From the NCBI GenBank assembly GCA_937125475.1, contig CAKZLL010000024.1, forward strand, positions 1 to 47,286: 47,286 nt of DNA, read 5' to 3'. This document shows positions 27,857 through 36,671 of the stretch, piece after piece. How positions within the stretch are numbered: position 1 is the first letter of the stretch; every line of letters begins with the position of its first letter. The DNA comes from an uncultured Saprospiraceae bacterium. GTDB lineage: Bacteria; Bacteroidota; Bacteroidia; Chitinophagales; Saprospiraceae. A model generated the notes under the pieces. That model saw only the letters and a program-made list of their open reading frames with translations, searched no databases and was not told the origin of the DNA. Position numbers and translations under genes: made by a program.

Positions 27857-27948
27857 TTATTTTTATGCTGTTCCGCCTTAAAATCCATATTTAAAAAAGT
27901 ATTAATTTACAATTATTCGGTTAAAATTGTATCTTAATGCTTTCGTCT

Positions 27949-28050
27949 TAGAATTAGACTTATACGACGGCTACTTAATTTGCTACAACGGGCAAATTTA
28001 ATTTCGTACCGTTTCGCTAAACCACTAGCCGCCGTACAAGTCTATTTCTA
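27949..28050. repeat. Palindromic element or structured leader before the symporter gene
   Basis: Inverted arms of 25 bp (27949-27973 and 28026-28050, core GACGGCTA / TAGCCGCC) match at about 22 of 25, with G-U-compatible mismatches. The centre carries a smaller hairpin (AATTTGC with GCAAATT). It ends 28 bp before the symporter start. No target duplication is visible, so it is either an old element or a leader structure. Confidence 0.6.
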
Positions 28051-28078
28051 TTAGTCATTGATTTGAAAAAGTAAAAAA

Positions 28079-29476
28079 ATGAATTTCGCTAAAATAGATG
28101 AGTGGGTTGCAGCCTTTGCAGGTGCTGTTTGGGGATTACCGCTATTGTTTTTATTGACAGGAGGAGGATTATTTTTATTGATCTACTCTAGATTTTTACC
28201 TTTCCGTTATTTGAAACACGCGATACAAGTCACTAGGGGAAAATATGACAATCCAGAAGATCCAGGAGAAATTAGTCATTTTCAAGCCTTAACGACTGCG
28301 CTTTCTGCCACAATTGGAATGGGAAATATTGCAGGTGTTGCCGTAGCGATTACAATCGGAGGCCCAGGAGCGATTTTTTGGCTTTGGATTAGTGGTTTGG
28401 TTGGAATGTGTACTAAGTTTTTTACGTCTACTTTGGCAATTATGTATCGAGGATACGAACCTAATAAAGAAGGCGAGGAGCGAGGTGAATTGCAAGGTGG
28501 ACCAATGTATTTTATCATGGAAGGTTTAGGCAAATCGTGGAAACCATTGGCAATATTTTTCAGTTTGGCGGGCTTAATGGGCGCATTACCTATTTTTAAT
28601 GTTAATCAATTGACACAAGCAATTAGTGATATTTTGCTTGTTCCGAATGGCATAGAAAAAGGAATGACTGTGAACTTGACCATAGGAATTATTTTGTGTC
28701 TCATTACCAGTTTTGTGATTTTGGGTGGTTTGAAGCGAATTAGTGAAACTGCTGCGAAGTTAGTTCCGACGATGGTTGTTTTATATATGATTTCTGTATT
28801 TATCATTTTAGGAATTAATTTCGAAGAAGTACCTAAATATTTTACTATGATTTTTACGGATGCTTTTGCTGCTGAAAATTATCATGGTGATCCGTTTTTT
28901 GGTGGTGTTTTAGGTGGTTTAATTTTGTTGGGTATTCGTCGAGGTGCGTTTTCGAATGAAGCAGGTATTGGTACAGCACCGATGGCTCATGGTGCAGCGA
29001 AAACCTCTGAACCTGTTCGCGAAGGTTTAGTCGCGATGTTAGGACCTGCGATTGATACTCTGATTGTTTGTACTTTAACGGCTTTGACAATTTTAGTAAC
29101 GGGTGTTTGGGAAATAGCTGATAAAGAAGGTTTAAACGGTGTTTCTTTGACCGCTGCGGCATTTGATAACTCTATGCCGAGTATTGGAAATTATGTTTTA
29201 TTAGTTTGTATTGCGGTATTTAGTGTTTCTTCATTGTTTTCTTATTCTTACTATGGTACAAAATGTATGGGTTTCTTATTTGGTTCAGAAAACAAACATT
29301 ATTACAACTATTTTTACCTAGCAAGTATCATCATGGGAGCGGTATTTCCTTTAAGTGTAATGCTGAATTTGATTGATGGTTTTTTCGCCTTAATGGCAAT
29401 TCCGACTATGACCGCGACGCTAATCATGGCACCTAGGGTAATGAAGCGAGCGAAAGAATATTTTAGTAGTTTGTAA
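28079..29476 (+). CDS. Alanine/glycine:sodium symporter (AGCS family)
   Basis: A 465-residue inner-membrane transporter that imports alanine or glycine with sodium. Family marks: LPFRYLKHAIQVTRGKYDNP, the highly conserved QALTTALSATIGMGNIAGVA near residue 70-90, GGPGAIFWLWISGLVGMCTKF, GGPMYFI, RRGAFSNEAGIGTAPMAHGAA and SYSYYGTKCMGFLFG. About ten hydrophobic segments. The length is normal. A 25-bp palindrome sits just upstream. Confidence 0.95.
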   Translation: MNFAKIDEWVAAFAGAVWGLPLLFLLTGGGLFLLIYSRFLPFRYLKHAIQVTRGKYDNPEDPGEISHFQALTTALSATIGMGNIAGVAVAITIGGPGAIFWLWISGLVGMCTKFFTSTLAIMYRGYEPNKEGEERGELQGGPMYFIMEGLGKSWKPLAIFFSLAGLMGALPIFNVNQLTQAISDILLVPNGIEKGMTVNLTIGIILCLITSFVILGGLKRISETAAKLVPTMVVLYMISVFIILGINFEEVPKYFTMIFTDAFAAENYHGDPFFGGVLGGLILLGIRRGAFSNEAGIGTAPMAHGAAKTSEPVREGLVAMLGPAIDTLIVCTLTALTILVTGVWEIADKEGLNGVSLTAAAFDNSMPSIGNYVLLVCIAVFSVSSLFSYSYYGTKCMGFLFGSENKHYYNYFYLASIIMGAVFPLSVMLNLIDGFFALMAIPTMTATLIMAPRVMKRAKEYFSSL

Positions 29477-29511
29477 TATAATAGCTTATTTAAGCGTCAG
29501 ATTTTTCAGTT

Positions 29512-29546
29512 TAAGGATCGGATCTCTTTAAGGAATCCGATCCTTA
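29512..29546 (+). terminator. Terminator of the symporter gene
   Basis: Perfect 12-bp stem TAAGGATCGGAT (29512-29523) with ATCCGATCCTTA (29535-29546). The following tract, GTATTTAT, is a weak T-run. Confidence 0.7.
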
Positions 29547-29572
29547 GTATTTATAAAAACAATTTCTAATAT

Positions 29573-30253
29573 ATGATAACCATTGAACACTTATCTAAGT
29601 CTTTTGGTGCAAAAAAAGTACTCAATGATATTAATTTATCACTCGAAAAAGGGAAAGTTTATGGTATAGTAGGAGAAAACGGCGCAGGAAAAACCACTTT
29701 GTTTAATTGCATTGCAGGACTTGAGAAATATAAAGGAACAATCAAAAGTGATTATACAAAACTAAAAGATCAATTAGGATTTTTACAAACGGATCCTTTC
29801 TTTTTTTCAAAAATAACTGGGCAAGAATATTTGCAATTATTGTGCAATGCTCGACAAATTAAAGTCAAGGATTTTAATGAAAAGAATATTTTTGATTTGC
29901 CGCTTAATCAATACGCTTCAACCTACTCAACGGGTATGAAAAAGAAGCTGGCATTATTAGGCGTTTTGATGCAGGAAAATGATTTTTTTATCTTAGATGA
30001 GCCTTTTAATGGTGTTGATATTCAGAGTAATATCATTATTACAGAGATTATTCATCAGCTTAAATCATTGAATAAAACACTGATTATTTCGTCTCATATT
30101 TTTTCAACTTTAAGTGATACTTGTGACGAAATTTATATGCTAAAAAAAGGCATTTTTGTTAAAAAAGTACATCAATCGGACTTTGGAAAGCTAGAACAAG
30201 AAATGAAAGACTTTACAATTGGAAATAGCATTGAGCAGCTAAATTTAAAATAA
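29573..30253 (+). CDS. ABC transporter ATP-binding protein
   Basis: A 226-residue cytoplasmic ATPase. Walker A GENGAGKTTL (about 35-44), signature YSTGMKKKLAL (the C-motif S-x-G variant STGM), Walker B FFILDEPFNGVD and the switch His in ISSHIF. The variant C-motif and short length fit the gliding/bacitracin-export-like family of single-nucleotide-binding exporters. No permease gene is adjacent, so its membrane partner is encoded elsewhere. Confidence 0.9.
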   Translation: MITIEHLSKSFGAKKVLNDINLSLEKGKVYGIVGENGAGKTTLFNCIAGLEKYKGTIKSDYTKLKDQLGFLQTDPFFFSKITGQEYLQLLCNARQIKVKDFNEKNIFDLPLNQYASTYSTGMKKKLALLGVLMQENDFFILDEPFNGVDIQSNIIITEIIHQLKSLNKTLIISSHIFSTLSDTCDEIYMLKKGIFVKKVHQSDFGKLEQEMKDFTIGNSIEQLNLK

Positions 30254-30257
30254 GAAA

Positions 30258-30287
30258 GGGCAAATTCGTGATTGAATTTGCCTTTTT
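30258..30287 (+). terminator. Terminator of the ABC ATPase gene
   Basis: GGCAAATTC (30259-30267) with GAATTTGCC (30274-30282), then TTTTT. It lies 13 bp ahead of a convergent gene's end. Confidence 0.85.
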
Positions 30288-30300
30288 AAAAGAATAAAAA

Positions 30301-30783
30301 TTACATTTTTATCGTCCCTTTATCTTTTCTAAGCTCCTTTTCTACTTGTTTTTTCTTGCGATTTTCTTTATATTTTTCTTCTCTTTTTTTAAGGTTTTTA
30401 GCTACTTTATCTAAATTTTCTTCGCCTTTTTTTAATTGTTTTTTAGAAAATATCTCTGCTCTTTTAAAATTTTCCTTACTCTTTTTTTGTTGCCTTTTAC
30501 TGAATTTATCGAATTTTTTCTTGCGTTTGACATTCTCCTTTTTCTGTTCTTTAGAGAATTTTCTTAATTTTTCTTGTTGTCTTTTACTAATGTCCTTTAC
30601 CTTTTTTTTACGTTCTACATTCTTAATTTTTTGTCGCTCGATCATCCTTTTGATCTTGCTCTTTTCTTTTTTATTCTCTTTCATCACGGTTTCTTCCTCA
30701 TTAGGAATTTTAGTAGACTGCGCAAAATTATAATTGACAGCAATCACAGATAATAATAAAATTAAAATTGCTAACTTTCTCAT
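30301..30783 (-). CDS. Secreted Lys/Glu-rich repetitive protein
   Basis: A 160-residue exported protein: signal peptide MRKLAILILLLSVIAVNYNFAQ, then an almost uninterrupted charged helix. The rest has a degenerate repeat of about 20-25 residues (KKVKDISKRQQEKLRKFSKE, KKKFDKFSKRQQKKSKENFK, then AEIFSKKQLKKGEENLDKVA). Very basic, no Cys. I do not recognise a family. Its charge suggests binding to a polyanion such as DNA, LPS or cell-surface glycan; that is speculation. Confidence 0.75.
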   Translation of the reverse strand: MRKLAILILLLSVIAVNYNFAQSTKIPNEEETVMKENKKEKSKIKRMIERQKIKNVERKKKVKDISKRQQEKLRKFSKEQKKENVKRKKKFDKFSKRQQKKSKENFKRAEIFSKKQLKKGEENLDKVAKNLKKREEKYKENRKKKQVEKELRKDKGTIKM

Positions 30784-30922
30784 GGTATTAGGTTTTGTGT
30801 GTATAAATATTGGACTAATAACGCCATTTTACTAGTTAGTTATTGGAAGAATATGATAAAATAAGATTTTTTTAACTTGTCTGATACCTTTGAATGAGTA
30901 AACGTATCAATTTAAAATGAGG

Positions 30923-30953
30923 AAGGTCGGACTTCGTATAGAAATCCGACCCT
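30923..30953 (-). terminator. Hairpin downstream of the first ArsR-type gene
   Basis: AAGGTCGGACTT pairs with AATCCGACCCTT with one bulge. It lies 77 bp past the stop of the minus-strand regulator. Weak T-run, so the terminator role is likely but not certain. Confidence 0.5.
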
Positions 30954-31029
30954 TTTGTGATAATAAATAAGACAAAAGACTATATGTCAGTTTGCCTTTT
31001 TACTTTTCTACTAAACAAAATAAGTACAC

Positions 31030-31347
31030 TTACTCTTCATTCTCTTTATCAAGAAAACCATTAATAGATTTTACAACATGAGCAATTTTGCTGTAATTAA
31101 TCGTGTAATGGATAAACTTTCCTTCTCTAATTGTTTCAACAATCCCTGCATTTCTAAGGATTCTTAAATGTTGAGAAGTAATTGATTGTTCTAGTTTAAG
31201 TGTATTGTAAATCTTGTTTACGTTAATGGATTTGTTGTTGTCAATGAATTCTAAAATCTGCATTCTTAAAGGATGCGCTAGCGCCCTTAAAATTTCAGCA
31301 GAAGTGTTTAGGCGATCATTGTCAATTTTTACATTAGCATTTCTCAT
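31030..31347 (-). CDS. ArsR-family regulator, copy A
   Basis: A 105-residue winged-helix DNA-binding protein: EILRALAHPLRMQILEFIDN, then the recognition helix LEQSITSQHLRILRNAGIVE and wing REGKFIHYTINYSKI. It contains no Cys, so the metal sites of classical ArsR/SmtB proteins are absent; it senses something else, possibly by a non-metal mechanism. Followed on the same strand by the Lys-rich gene, 246 bp away with a hairpin between. A paralogue lies 192 bp upstream. Confidence 0.9.
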   Translation of the reverse strand: MRNANVKIDNDRLNTSAEILRALAHPLRMQILEFIDNNKSINVNKIYNTLKLEQSITSQHLRILRNAGIVETIREGKFIHYTINYSKIAHVVKSINGFLDKENEE

Positions 31348-31539
31348 ACAATTGATTATTTGTTTTGTTTAGGTTTTGTTAGTTTTTATTTCTAGCTAAT
31401 CCAATCGTTATTAGAGGATCAAAATTTAAATAAAATCTAAAAGGTACAATTTAAATTGAAAGTTAGGTAATATATAGTATAATATTGGAAATCATAAAAA
31501 GCCTATAATGGTTCAATGATTTCGCTACTTAATTTGTTA

Positions 31540-31887
31540 TTATTTTATCTCAGATGCTAATTCTTCTATCAATCCATTGATTTCCGTTAAGCGAGTTTGG
31601 TTCAAATAATAATGAATGAACTTTCCTATTCGTTCAGTAGAAACTACGCCTGCTCTGCGTAAAATTGCCAAATGTTGAGAAGCAACTGATTGCTCTAAAC
31701 GCAACTTGATATAAATATCAGTTACAGTCATGCGATTGTTCTCTTCAAGCATTTTAATAATTGATTGCCTTAATTTGTGGTTGATAGCTCTTAGTATCAA
31801 TACGGCTTTTCTTAAGTCTCCATAGTTTATAACTACTTCTTCGGAGGAAGTATCTAGTGTAATCTGCTGTTGTTCAGTTTTACCCAT
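31540..31887 (-). CDS. ArsR-family regulator, copy B
   Basis: A 115-residue paralogue of the regulator downstream, with the same layout: AVLILRAINHKLRQSIIKML, recognition helix LEQSVASQHLAILRRAGVVS, wing ERIGKFIHYYLNQTRL. Again no Cys. The two share the L-E-Q-S-x-x-S-Q-H-L-x-I-L-R-x-A-G-x-V helix, implying they may bind similar sites. An extra 20-residue N-terminal extension precedes the domain here. Confidence 0.9.
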   Translation of the reverse strand: MGKTEQQQITLDTSSEEVVINYGDLRKAVLILRAINHKLRQSIIKMLEENNRMTVTDIYIKLRLEQSVASQHLAILRRAGVVSTERIGKFIHYYLNQTRLTEINGLIEELASEIK

Positions 31888-32443
31888 AATCTCTAGTGTT
31901 CAAATAGTGTTTAATAGAAAATTTGTGGTTTTTATTAATAATTGTTTAATATATTCTTCAATTCGGAACTTTGGTAACAAATTGATATATAGCTTTAAAC
32001 AATTAGATATTTTTATAATAAGACGCGCCGAACGAAAAAATCGTTGCATGGTTTCTTGTTTATGTATATTTTTTTTTCTTTTATATCTTTTTTTTTGAGA
32101 AAAGCTGTCAATCTGAAATGATTATGCAATATAATTATTTATATGTATTAAAAATAAATTTATTTAAAAACACGACTTTTCCAAAATAAGGTCAATTTTA
32201 GGTTTTTTTATCTTAGACCTTTTTAAGGAGGTGATTGTTTGGAATTAGGCTAACTGAATTACCAAAAGCAATGTTTTACCCATCATGGTTATATCAAAAA
32301 GCATATAATATATCTATGCAAAAAAAATAAATGTTTGGTTTTTAAAAGCTGTTGCGCCAAAAAATAGAAAAATAGCATCTATTTAATTTTAAGAAATTAA
32401 ATTTAGTGATGTAGATTTTTCTTGACTTTTAACCTTCTAAACA
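31888..32443. other. Intergenic region with a perfect Shine-Dalgarno-like site
   Basis: 556 bp between the ArsR copy B start and a TonB-like gene. No gene of quality is visible. It holds a hairpin (AAGGTC at 32188-32193 with GACCTT at 32216-32221) followed at once by AAGGAGGTGAT (32225-32235), the full complement of a 16S rRNA tail. Only weak start codons follow (TTG at 32235, 31 codons). Confidence 0.45.
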
Positions 32444-33313
32444 ATGACATTAACAAGCACAGAAATCGGATATAGTTTATTAATTTTAGTTGGATTTTTG
32501 ATTGGTTTTATTCTATTTATGAGACATTATTTTAATAAAAATACTACTCAACTCATTATGAATAAAGTGAGTGCTAGCATTAAAATTAAAAAGCATTCAA
32601 AAGTTGATATTTTAAAATTTCAAACCACTAATTGGCTCTTTGGACTGGCTTGCTCTCTTGCTTTAGTTGTGTTATTATTGAGCTATTCTAAACCAGAGGG
32701 AATGATTGATGAGGACTTGATTGATAGAGAGAATATAGATGATATTGAAATAGATATACCTCGAACGATTACACTCGTTGCTCCTCCGCCTATACCACCT
32801 CTTCCAGTAATTGAAGAACTTCCAGAAGAAAATATTGAATTTTCGAGTATAGAAACTGATACAATCAAACCAGATACTGTTGTAATAAAAGAAAAAAAAA
32901 TAACAGATCCGTTAGCTCAAGGAGAGGAAGAAGAGGAAATTATAGAGGAAGTATTCACACGAGTAGAACAGATGCCCGTTTTTCCTGGTTGTGAAGATTT
33001 AGAAACCGAGAAAGAAAGAAAAAAATGTACAGAAACCAATCTATTAAAATTTATGTACAAAAATTTAAAATATCCTAGAATTGCTAGAGAAAATGGAATT
33101 CAAGGTCCTACTGTAGTTGAATTTACTATAGGTAAAGATGGTTCGGTTATTAATATCGAATTAATAAAAGATCCTGGAAGTGGATGGGGAGAAGAGGTTT
33201 TACGTGTCATAAGTTCAATGAATGAACAGCTTCCTAAATGGAAACCTGGTTATCAAAGAAATCAACCCGTAAAGGTGAAATATATGATGCCGCTCCGAAT
33301 ACGTTTACACTAA
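32444..33313 (+). CDS. TonB-like energy transducer, paralogue 1
   Basis: A 289-residue protein with two N-terminal membrane segments (about 8-28 and 66-86, the second in WLFGLACSLALVVLLLSY), an acidic and Pro-rich periplasmic stretch, then a TonB C-terminal domain: VFTRVEQMPVFPGCEDLE, KKCTETNLLKFMYKNLKYP, ENGIQGPTVVEFTIGKDGSV, KWKPGYQRNQPVKVKY. Two Cys in PGCED and KKCTE are conserved across the paralogues and could form a disulphide. It transmits energy from the inner membrane to outer-membrane receptors. Close relative of the gene at 42386-43282. Confidence 0.9.
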   Translation: MTLTSTEIGYSLLILVGFLIGFILFMRHYFNKNTTQLIMNKVSASIKIKKHSKVDILKFQTTNWLFGLACSLALVVLLLSYSKPEGMIDEDLIDRENIDDIEIDIPRTITLVAPPPIPPLPVIEELPEENIEFSSIETDTIKPDTVVIKEKKITDPLAQGEEEEEIIEEVFTRVEQMPVFPGCEDLETEKERKKCTETNLLKFMYKNLKYPRIARENGIQGPTVVEFTIGKDGSVINIELIKDPGSGWGEEVLRVISSMNEQLPKWKPGYQRNQPVKVKYMMPLRIRLH

Positions 33314-33510
33314 TCATCGTTTTACTTAGGGCGAAACAATGCCTAAAAGTACCATTTTTAATAAAAGAAAAGGAGGGTTTTTGATTCTTGGTGGTTTTTT
33401 TGCTAGTTTTCCTATACAATCTCTTATTAATGCTCTTAATGTTATATTAAAAATCATTGGTAGAAAACAATTTTATACGGTATTACGTATTTTTATATTA
33501 GAAACAAAAA

Positions 33511-33518
33511 TAGATTTG
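33511..33518 (+). promoter_or_regulatory. -7 box upstream of the TPR gene
   Basis: TAGATTTG matches TAnnTTTG, 73 bp before the next start codon. The -33 is not recognisable. Confidence 0.4.
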
Positions 33519-33590
33519 CAATACGGCAGGTTGAATAGAGTAATACAAATCAAGAAGCAACGGTAATATACTAGAACAAAAAAACTAAGA

Positions 33591-35393
33591 ATGAAATACA
33601 TCTTTTTAATCTTTGGATTAATTTTTACTTTCCAAAGCACACTACAAGGGCAAGATCGGCAATTAGCAGAGCAGTATTTTAGAAATGGAGAATACGAAAA
33701 AGCAAGTAGCATTTTTGAAAAAATCTATCGAAAAAATCCCGCTGGCGATTATTATTTTGATCGCTATATGAATTGTTTGCTTTTATTGGAAGATTATAAA
33801 AAATATGAGAAACAATTAAAAAAACGCATCAAAAGATTTCCACAAAAAGTACAACTTTATGTAAAATATGGGGAGCTATATGAGCGTCAGTATCAACAAG
33901 ATAAAGCAAATAAACAATACAAAAGAGCGATTGATAACTTGCCTAAAAACCGAACAGAAATCATTCAATTATCCCAAGCTTTTATCAAATTAACTAAATA
34001 TGATTTGGGATTAGCTTCTTATAAAAAAGGGGCAAAACTGCTAGGAGATCAATCTATGTTTGCCTACGAACTCGGTGATTTGTATCGTAGAAAAGGAGAT
34101 AGAGAGCCGATGATCACCAATTATTTATTGAGCCTTCAAAATACTCCTGCACGACTTAATTCTTTGAAAACTATTTTCCAACGATTTTTTGGTGATGACG
34201 ATTTTCAAGAATTACAAGCACAATTATATGAGAAAATCAATGACAATCCAGATGATGCGGTGCTTTTGGAATTAATGGCTTGGGTATTTGTTCAAAAAAA
34301 GGATTATAAAAATGCCTTTAGACAAGTGAGGGCTTTGGATAAACGTATCAAAGATACAGGCGGTCGTGTCTATCGCTTAGCGCAAACGGCACAGCAAGGC
34401 AAGGATTATGAAGCGGCGATTATGGCATATGAATATTTAGTTAACGAAAAAGGAAAAACCAATACCTATTATATAGAAGCCAAAAAAGAAATGCTAAAAT
34501 GTAAGCGATTGCGTTTAGTTGATGGTTATGAATATACCGAAGCGGATTTGAAAGGATTAGAAGCTGAATATGAAATGTTCCTCACAGAATTTGGTCGTAA
34601 TAAAACATCTGGACAAATCATTTTTGAATTAGCGGAATTAGAGGCGTTTTATTTGAATGATTTGGAAAAAGCGACTTCTTTACTAGAGGATTTGATTGAA
34701 TATCCAGGCGTGAGAAGGCATTTATTAGCGAAGTCCAAAATTGCTTTAGGTGATTATTATTTAATGGATGGCGAAGTTTGGGAGTCTACTTTACTTTATT
34801 CGCAAGTAGACAAAGCTTACAAAGATGATATTTTGGGTCAAACGGCTCGCTTTAGAAATGCAAAGTTATCTTATTATAAAGGAGATTTTGTCTGGGCACA
34901 AACTCAATTTAGCGTCTTGAAAGCATCTACTTCAAAACTTATTGCGAATGATGCATTGGATTTATCTGTGTTTATTTTGGACAATTTGGCGTTAGATACT
35001 GTGACTAGCCCGATGTTGATGTACGCTCAATCTGAATTATTGATTTTCCAAAATCGTTTTGATGAAGCGTTCACTAAAATGGACTCGATCATTTCTCTTT
35101 TTCCGAAACACTCTTTGCAGGATGATATTTATTTTGCGAAAGCTCAAATTTTCAAAAAGCAAAGAAAATATACAGAAGCTGCGACGATTTATCAACAGAT
35201 TATTAATGAATTTCCAGAAAGCATTCGGGTAGATAATTCGCTTTTTGCATTAGGAGAATTGTATGAAATACATTTAGATGATGAGAAAAAAGCACAGGAT
35301 TTTTACGAGAAAATTATTTTTGATTATTCTAATAGTACTTTTGCAGTAGAAGCAAGAAAACGATATAGAACACTTAGAGGCGATTTTCAATAA
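33591..35393 (+). CDS. Secreted TPR-repeat protein
   Basis: A 600-residue exported protein (signal peptide MKYIFLIFGLIFTFQSTLQGQ) made of TPR-like helical pairs, e.g. LAEQYFRNGEYEKASSIFEK near the start, KDYKNAFRQVRAL and DYEAAIMAYEYLVNE in the middle, and KYTEAATIYQQIINEFPESI, FALGELYEIHLDDEKKAQDF at the end. The C-terminal repeats resemble BamD/YbgF-type outer-membrane assembly TPRs. A scaffold in the periplasm is likely; partners are unknown. Monocistronic. Confidence 0.87.
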   Translation: MKYIFLIFGLIFTFQSTLQGQDRQLAEQYFRNGEYEKASSIFEKIYRKNPAGDYYFDRYMNCLLLLEDYKKYEKQLKKRIKRFPQKVQLYVKYGELYERQYQQDKANKQYKRAIDNLPKNRTEIIQLSQAFIKLTKYDLGLASYKKGAKLLGDQSMFAYELGDLYRRKGDREPMITNYLLSLQNTPARLNSLKTIFQRFFGDDDFQELQAQLYEKINDNPDDAVLLELMAWVFVQKKDYKNAFRQVRALDKRIKDTGGRVYRLAQTAQQGKDYEAAIMAYEYLVNEKGKTNTYYIEAKKEMLKCKRLRLVDGYEYTEADLKGLEAEYEMFLTEFGRNKTSGQIIFELAELEAFYLNDLEKATSLLEDLIEYPGVRRHLLAKSKIALGDYYLMDGEVWESTLLYSQVDKAYKDDILGQTARFRNAKLSYYKGDFVWAQTQFSVLKASTSKLIANDALDLSVFILDNLALDTVTSPMLMYAQSELLIFQNRFDEAFTKMDSIISLFPKHSLQDDIYFAKAQIFKKQRKYTEAATIYQQIINEFPESIRVDNSLFALGELYEIHLDDEKKAQDFYEKIIFDYSNSTFAVEARKRYRTLRGDFQ

Positions 35394-35410
35394 GAATTTC
35401 TAATATTACC

Positions 35411-35457
35411 AATAAAAAAGCTGAATACTATTCGATTAGTATTCAGCTTTTTTTATT
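35411..35457 (+). terminator. Bidirectional terminator between convergent genes
   Basis: AAAAAAGCTGAATACTA (35414-35430) pairs with TAGTATTCAGCTTTTTT (35437-35453), loop TTCGAT. Serves the TPR gene on plus and the transferase gene on minus. Confidence 0.9.
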
Positions 35458-35471
35458 AGTAATTTTTAGAA

Positions 35472-36152
35472 TTACGCTCTCACTGCATAAAGCATAGAAG
35501 AAGAAGAAGACATTAATTGATTAGTCATATTTTTGACTTTAATTTTTCTAAATCGGCTAGTACTTTTAGTTGCAACTCTACAAAAATACTGAGCAGGTAA
35601 TTTTACTCTTTCATGATAGAATTTTTGACCATTCACATGAATTCGTCTTTGCTTAATTCTAATTTTGGTTGCCTCTACAGGCATATTTTTAATACCTTCG
35701 AGCTTGTTTGCCGCTTCTTTAGTGACCCAAGCATCAATTAAATTTCTTGTCGGATTTGACGAACACATTATTCTAGTCCATTCATCGGTAGAAAAATATT
35801 GTTCGTAAGTATGTAAAGGAATTGGACGCATCGTTTCTACATCAATTCCGATCGCTTCTTTTTCTGATACACCGACTAGGATAATATTCTTATTGTAAGC
35901 AAAATTGAAATGAATATGGTTTTCAAAATAAGGCTTACCCATTGTCGTATATTTCATAACAGGCATTGAACCATAATCATAACCCATTGCTGTTAATCTT
36001 TGGAAAAGCAACATCCGACCAATAATAGTTTGTTCTGGATGTTTTTTTGTATGAAGATTTTTTTGCCAACTTACTGGTAAGAGATATTCTCCCCAATGTG
36101 CAATAGCAGTTAATTCTTCACAAGCATTATATATCACATAGTCTATATTCAT
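35472..36152 (-). CDS. 4'-phosphopantetheinyl transferase superfamily protein
   Basis: Likely activates acyl or peptidyl carrier proteins by transferring phosphopantetheine from CoA. Two signature motifs of Sfp-type enzymes are present: the magnesium-binding GIDVE (102-106) and WVTKEAANKLEG (142-153) with Lys and Glu placed correctly. The upstream GKPYFENHIHFNFAY stands where family members have an F-N-x-S-H loop. 226 residues, as in Sfp. AcpP (45345) is a possible substrate. Confidence 0.85.
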   Translation of the reverse strand: MNIDYVIYNACEELTAIAHWGEYLLPVSWQKNLHTKKHPEQTIIGRMLLFQRLTAMGYDYGSMPVMKYTTMGKPYFENHIHFNFAYNKNIILVGVSEKEAIGIDVETMRPIPLHTYEQYFSTDEWTRIMCSSNPTRNLIDAWVTKEAANKLEGIKNMPVEATKIRIKQRRIHVNGQKFYHERVKLPAQYFCRVATKSTSRFRKIKVKNMTNQLMSSSSSMLYAVRA

Positions 36153-36671
36153 AGTAAGTGTTTAAAATATACAATCCACTACGATTTCAAGTTTAAAGGT
36201 GACAAAAGTGAGGCAATTATTAAAAAGTTGTACTCCTAACTATTTTCTTAGTTTTAGTTTTCGTGACAATCATTTTTTTATGTTTTTTAATTTAAAAATA
36301 ATATTTTTTTGTTTTAAATCAATTTGTTGCCTTTTTTTTATGTTTAAAGTGTTGATTTGTAGATTAATATAAAATTATAGGATTAACTCCTGAAACCAAT
36401 AAATTATTGAAGTATTTTTAAAAACTTTTTTCTGTGACAAATGGTTTTAACACTTTTTAACATAATTATCATTTTTTTATGTTTTTTTTAAGAATAAAAA
36501 AAGAGTACATGCTTTAATGAACTAGCGAAAAATGAAAATTTTTAACTTAAAAGATAACACTTCAATATCGTTTTCTTGATTGATATCTATAAAAAAATAT
36601 GCCAGTTTTCTTTAACTTACAGATATTATAAAGAATATCTGCATTATTTTTTCATAGAAAACATCCTTAAA
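36153..36671. other. AT-rich intergenic region
   Basis: About 520 bp without a credible gene. TTTTTTTATGTTT occurs three times (near 36273, 36334 and 36472) and GTGACAA three times; I cannot assign a function. An upstream ATG at 36576 in frame with the next gene would add 32 unlikely residues before its signal peptide. Confidence 0.4.

Noticed and set aside
27666-28050. CRISPR array
   Set aside because: The palindromes are single elements with target duplications or unequal arms, not regularly spaced direct repeats.
32235-32330. 31-codon TTG frame after the perfect Shine-Dalgarno sequence
   Set aside because: The spacing from GGAGG to TTG is 3 nt, too short for initiation, and the peptide resembles nothing.
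33339-33566. 75-codon frame between the TonB-like and TPR genes
   Set aside because: Composition is plausible for a small basic protein, but a -7 promoter box lies in it, other frames are similarly open and I see no family. Left out.
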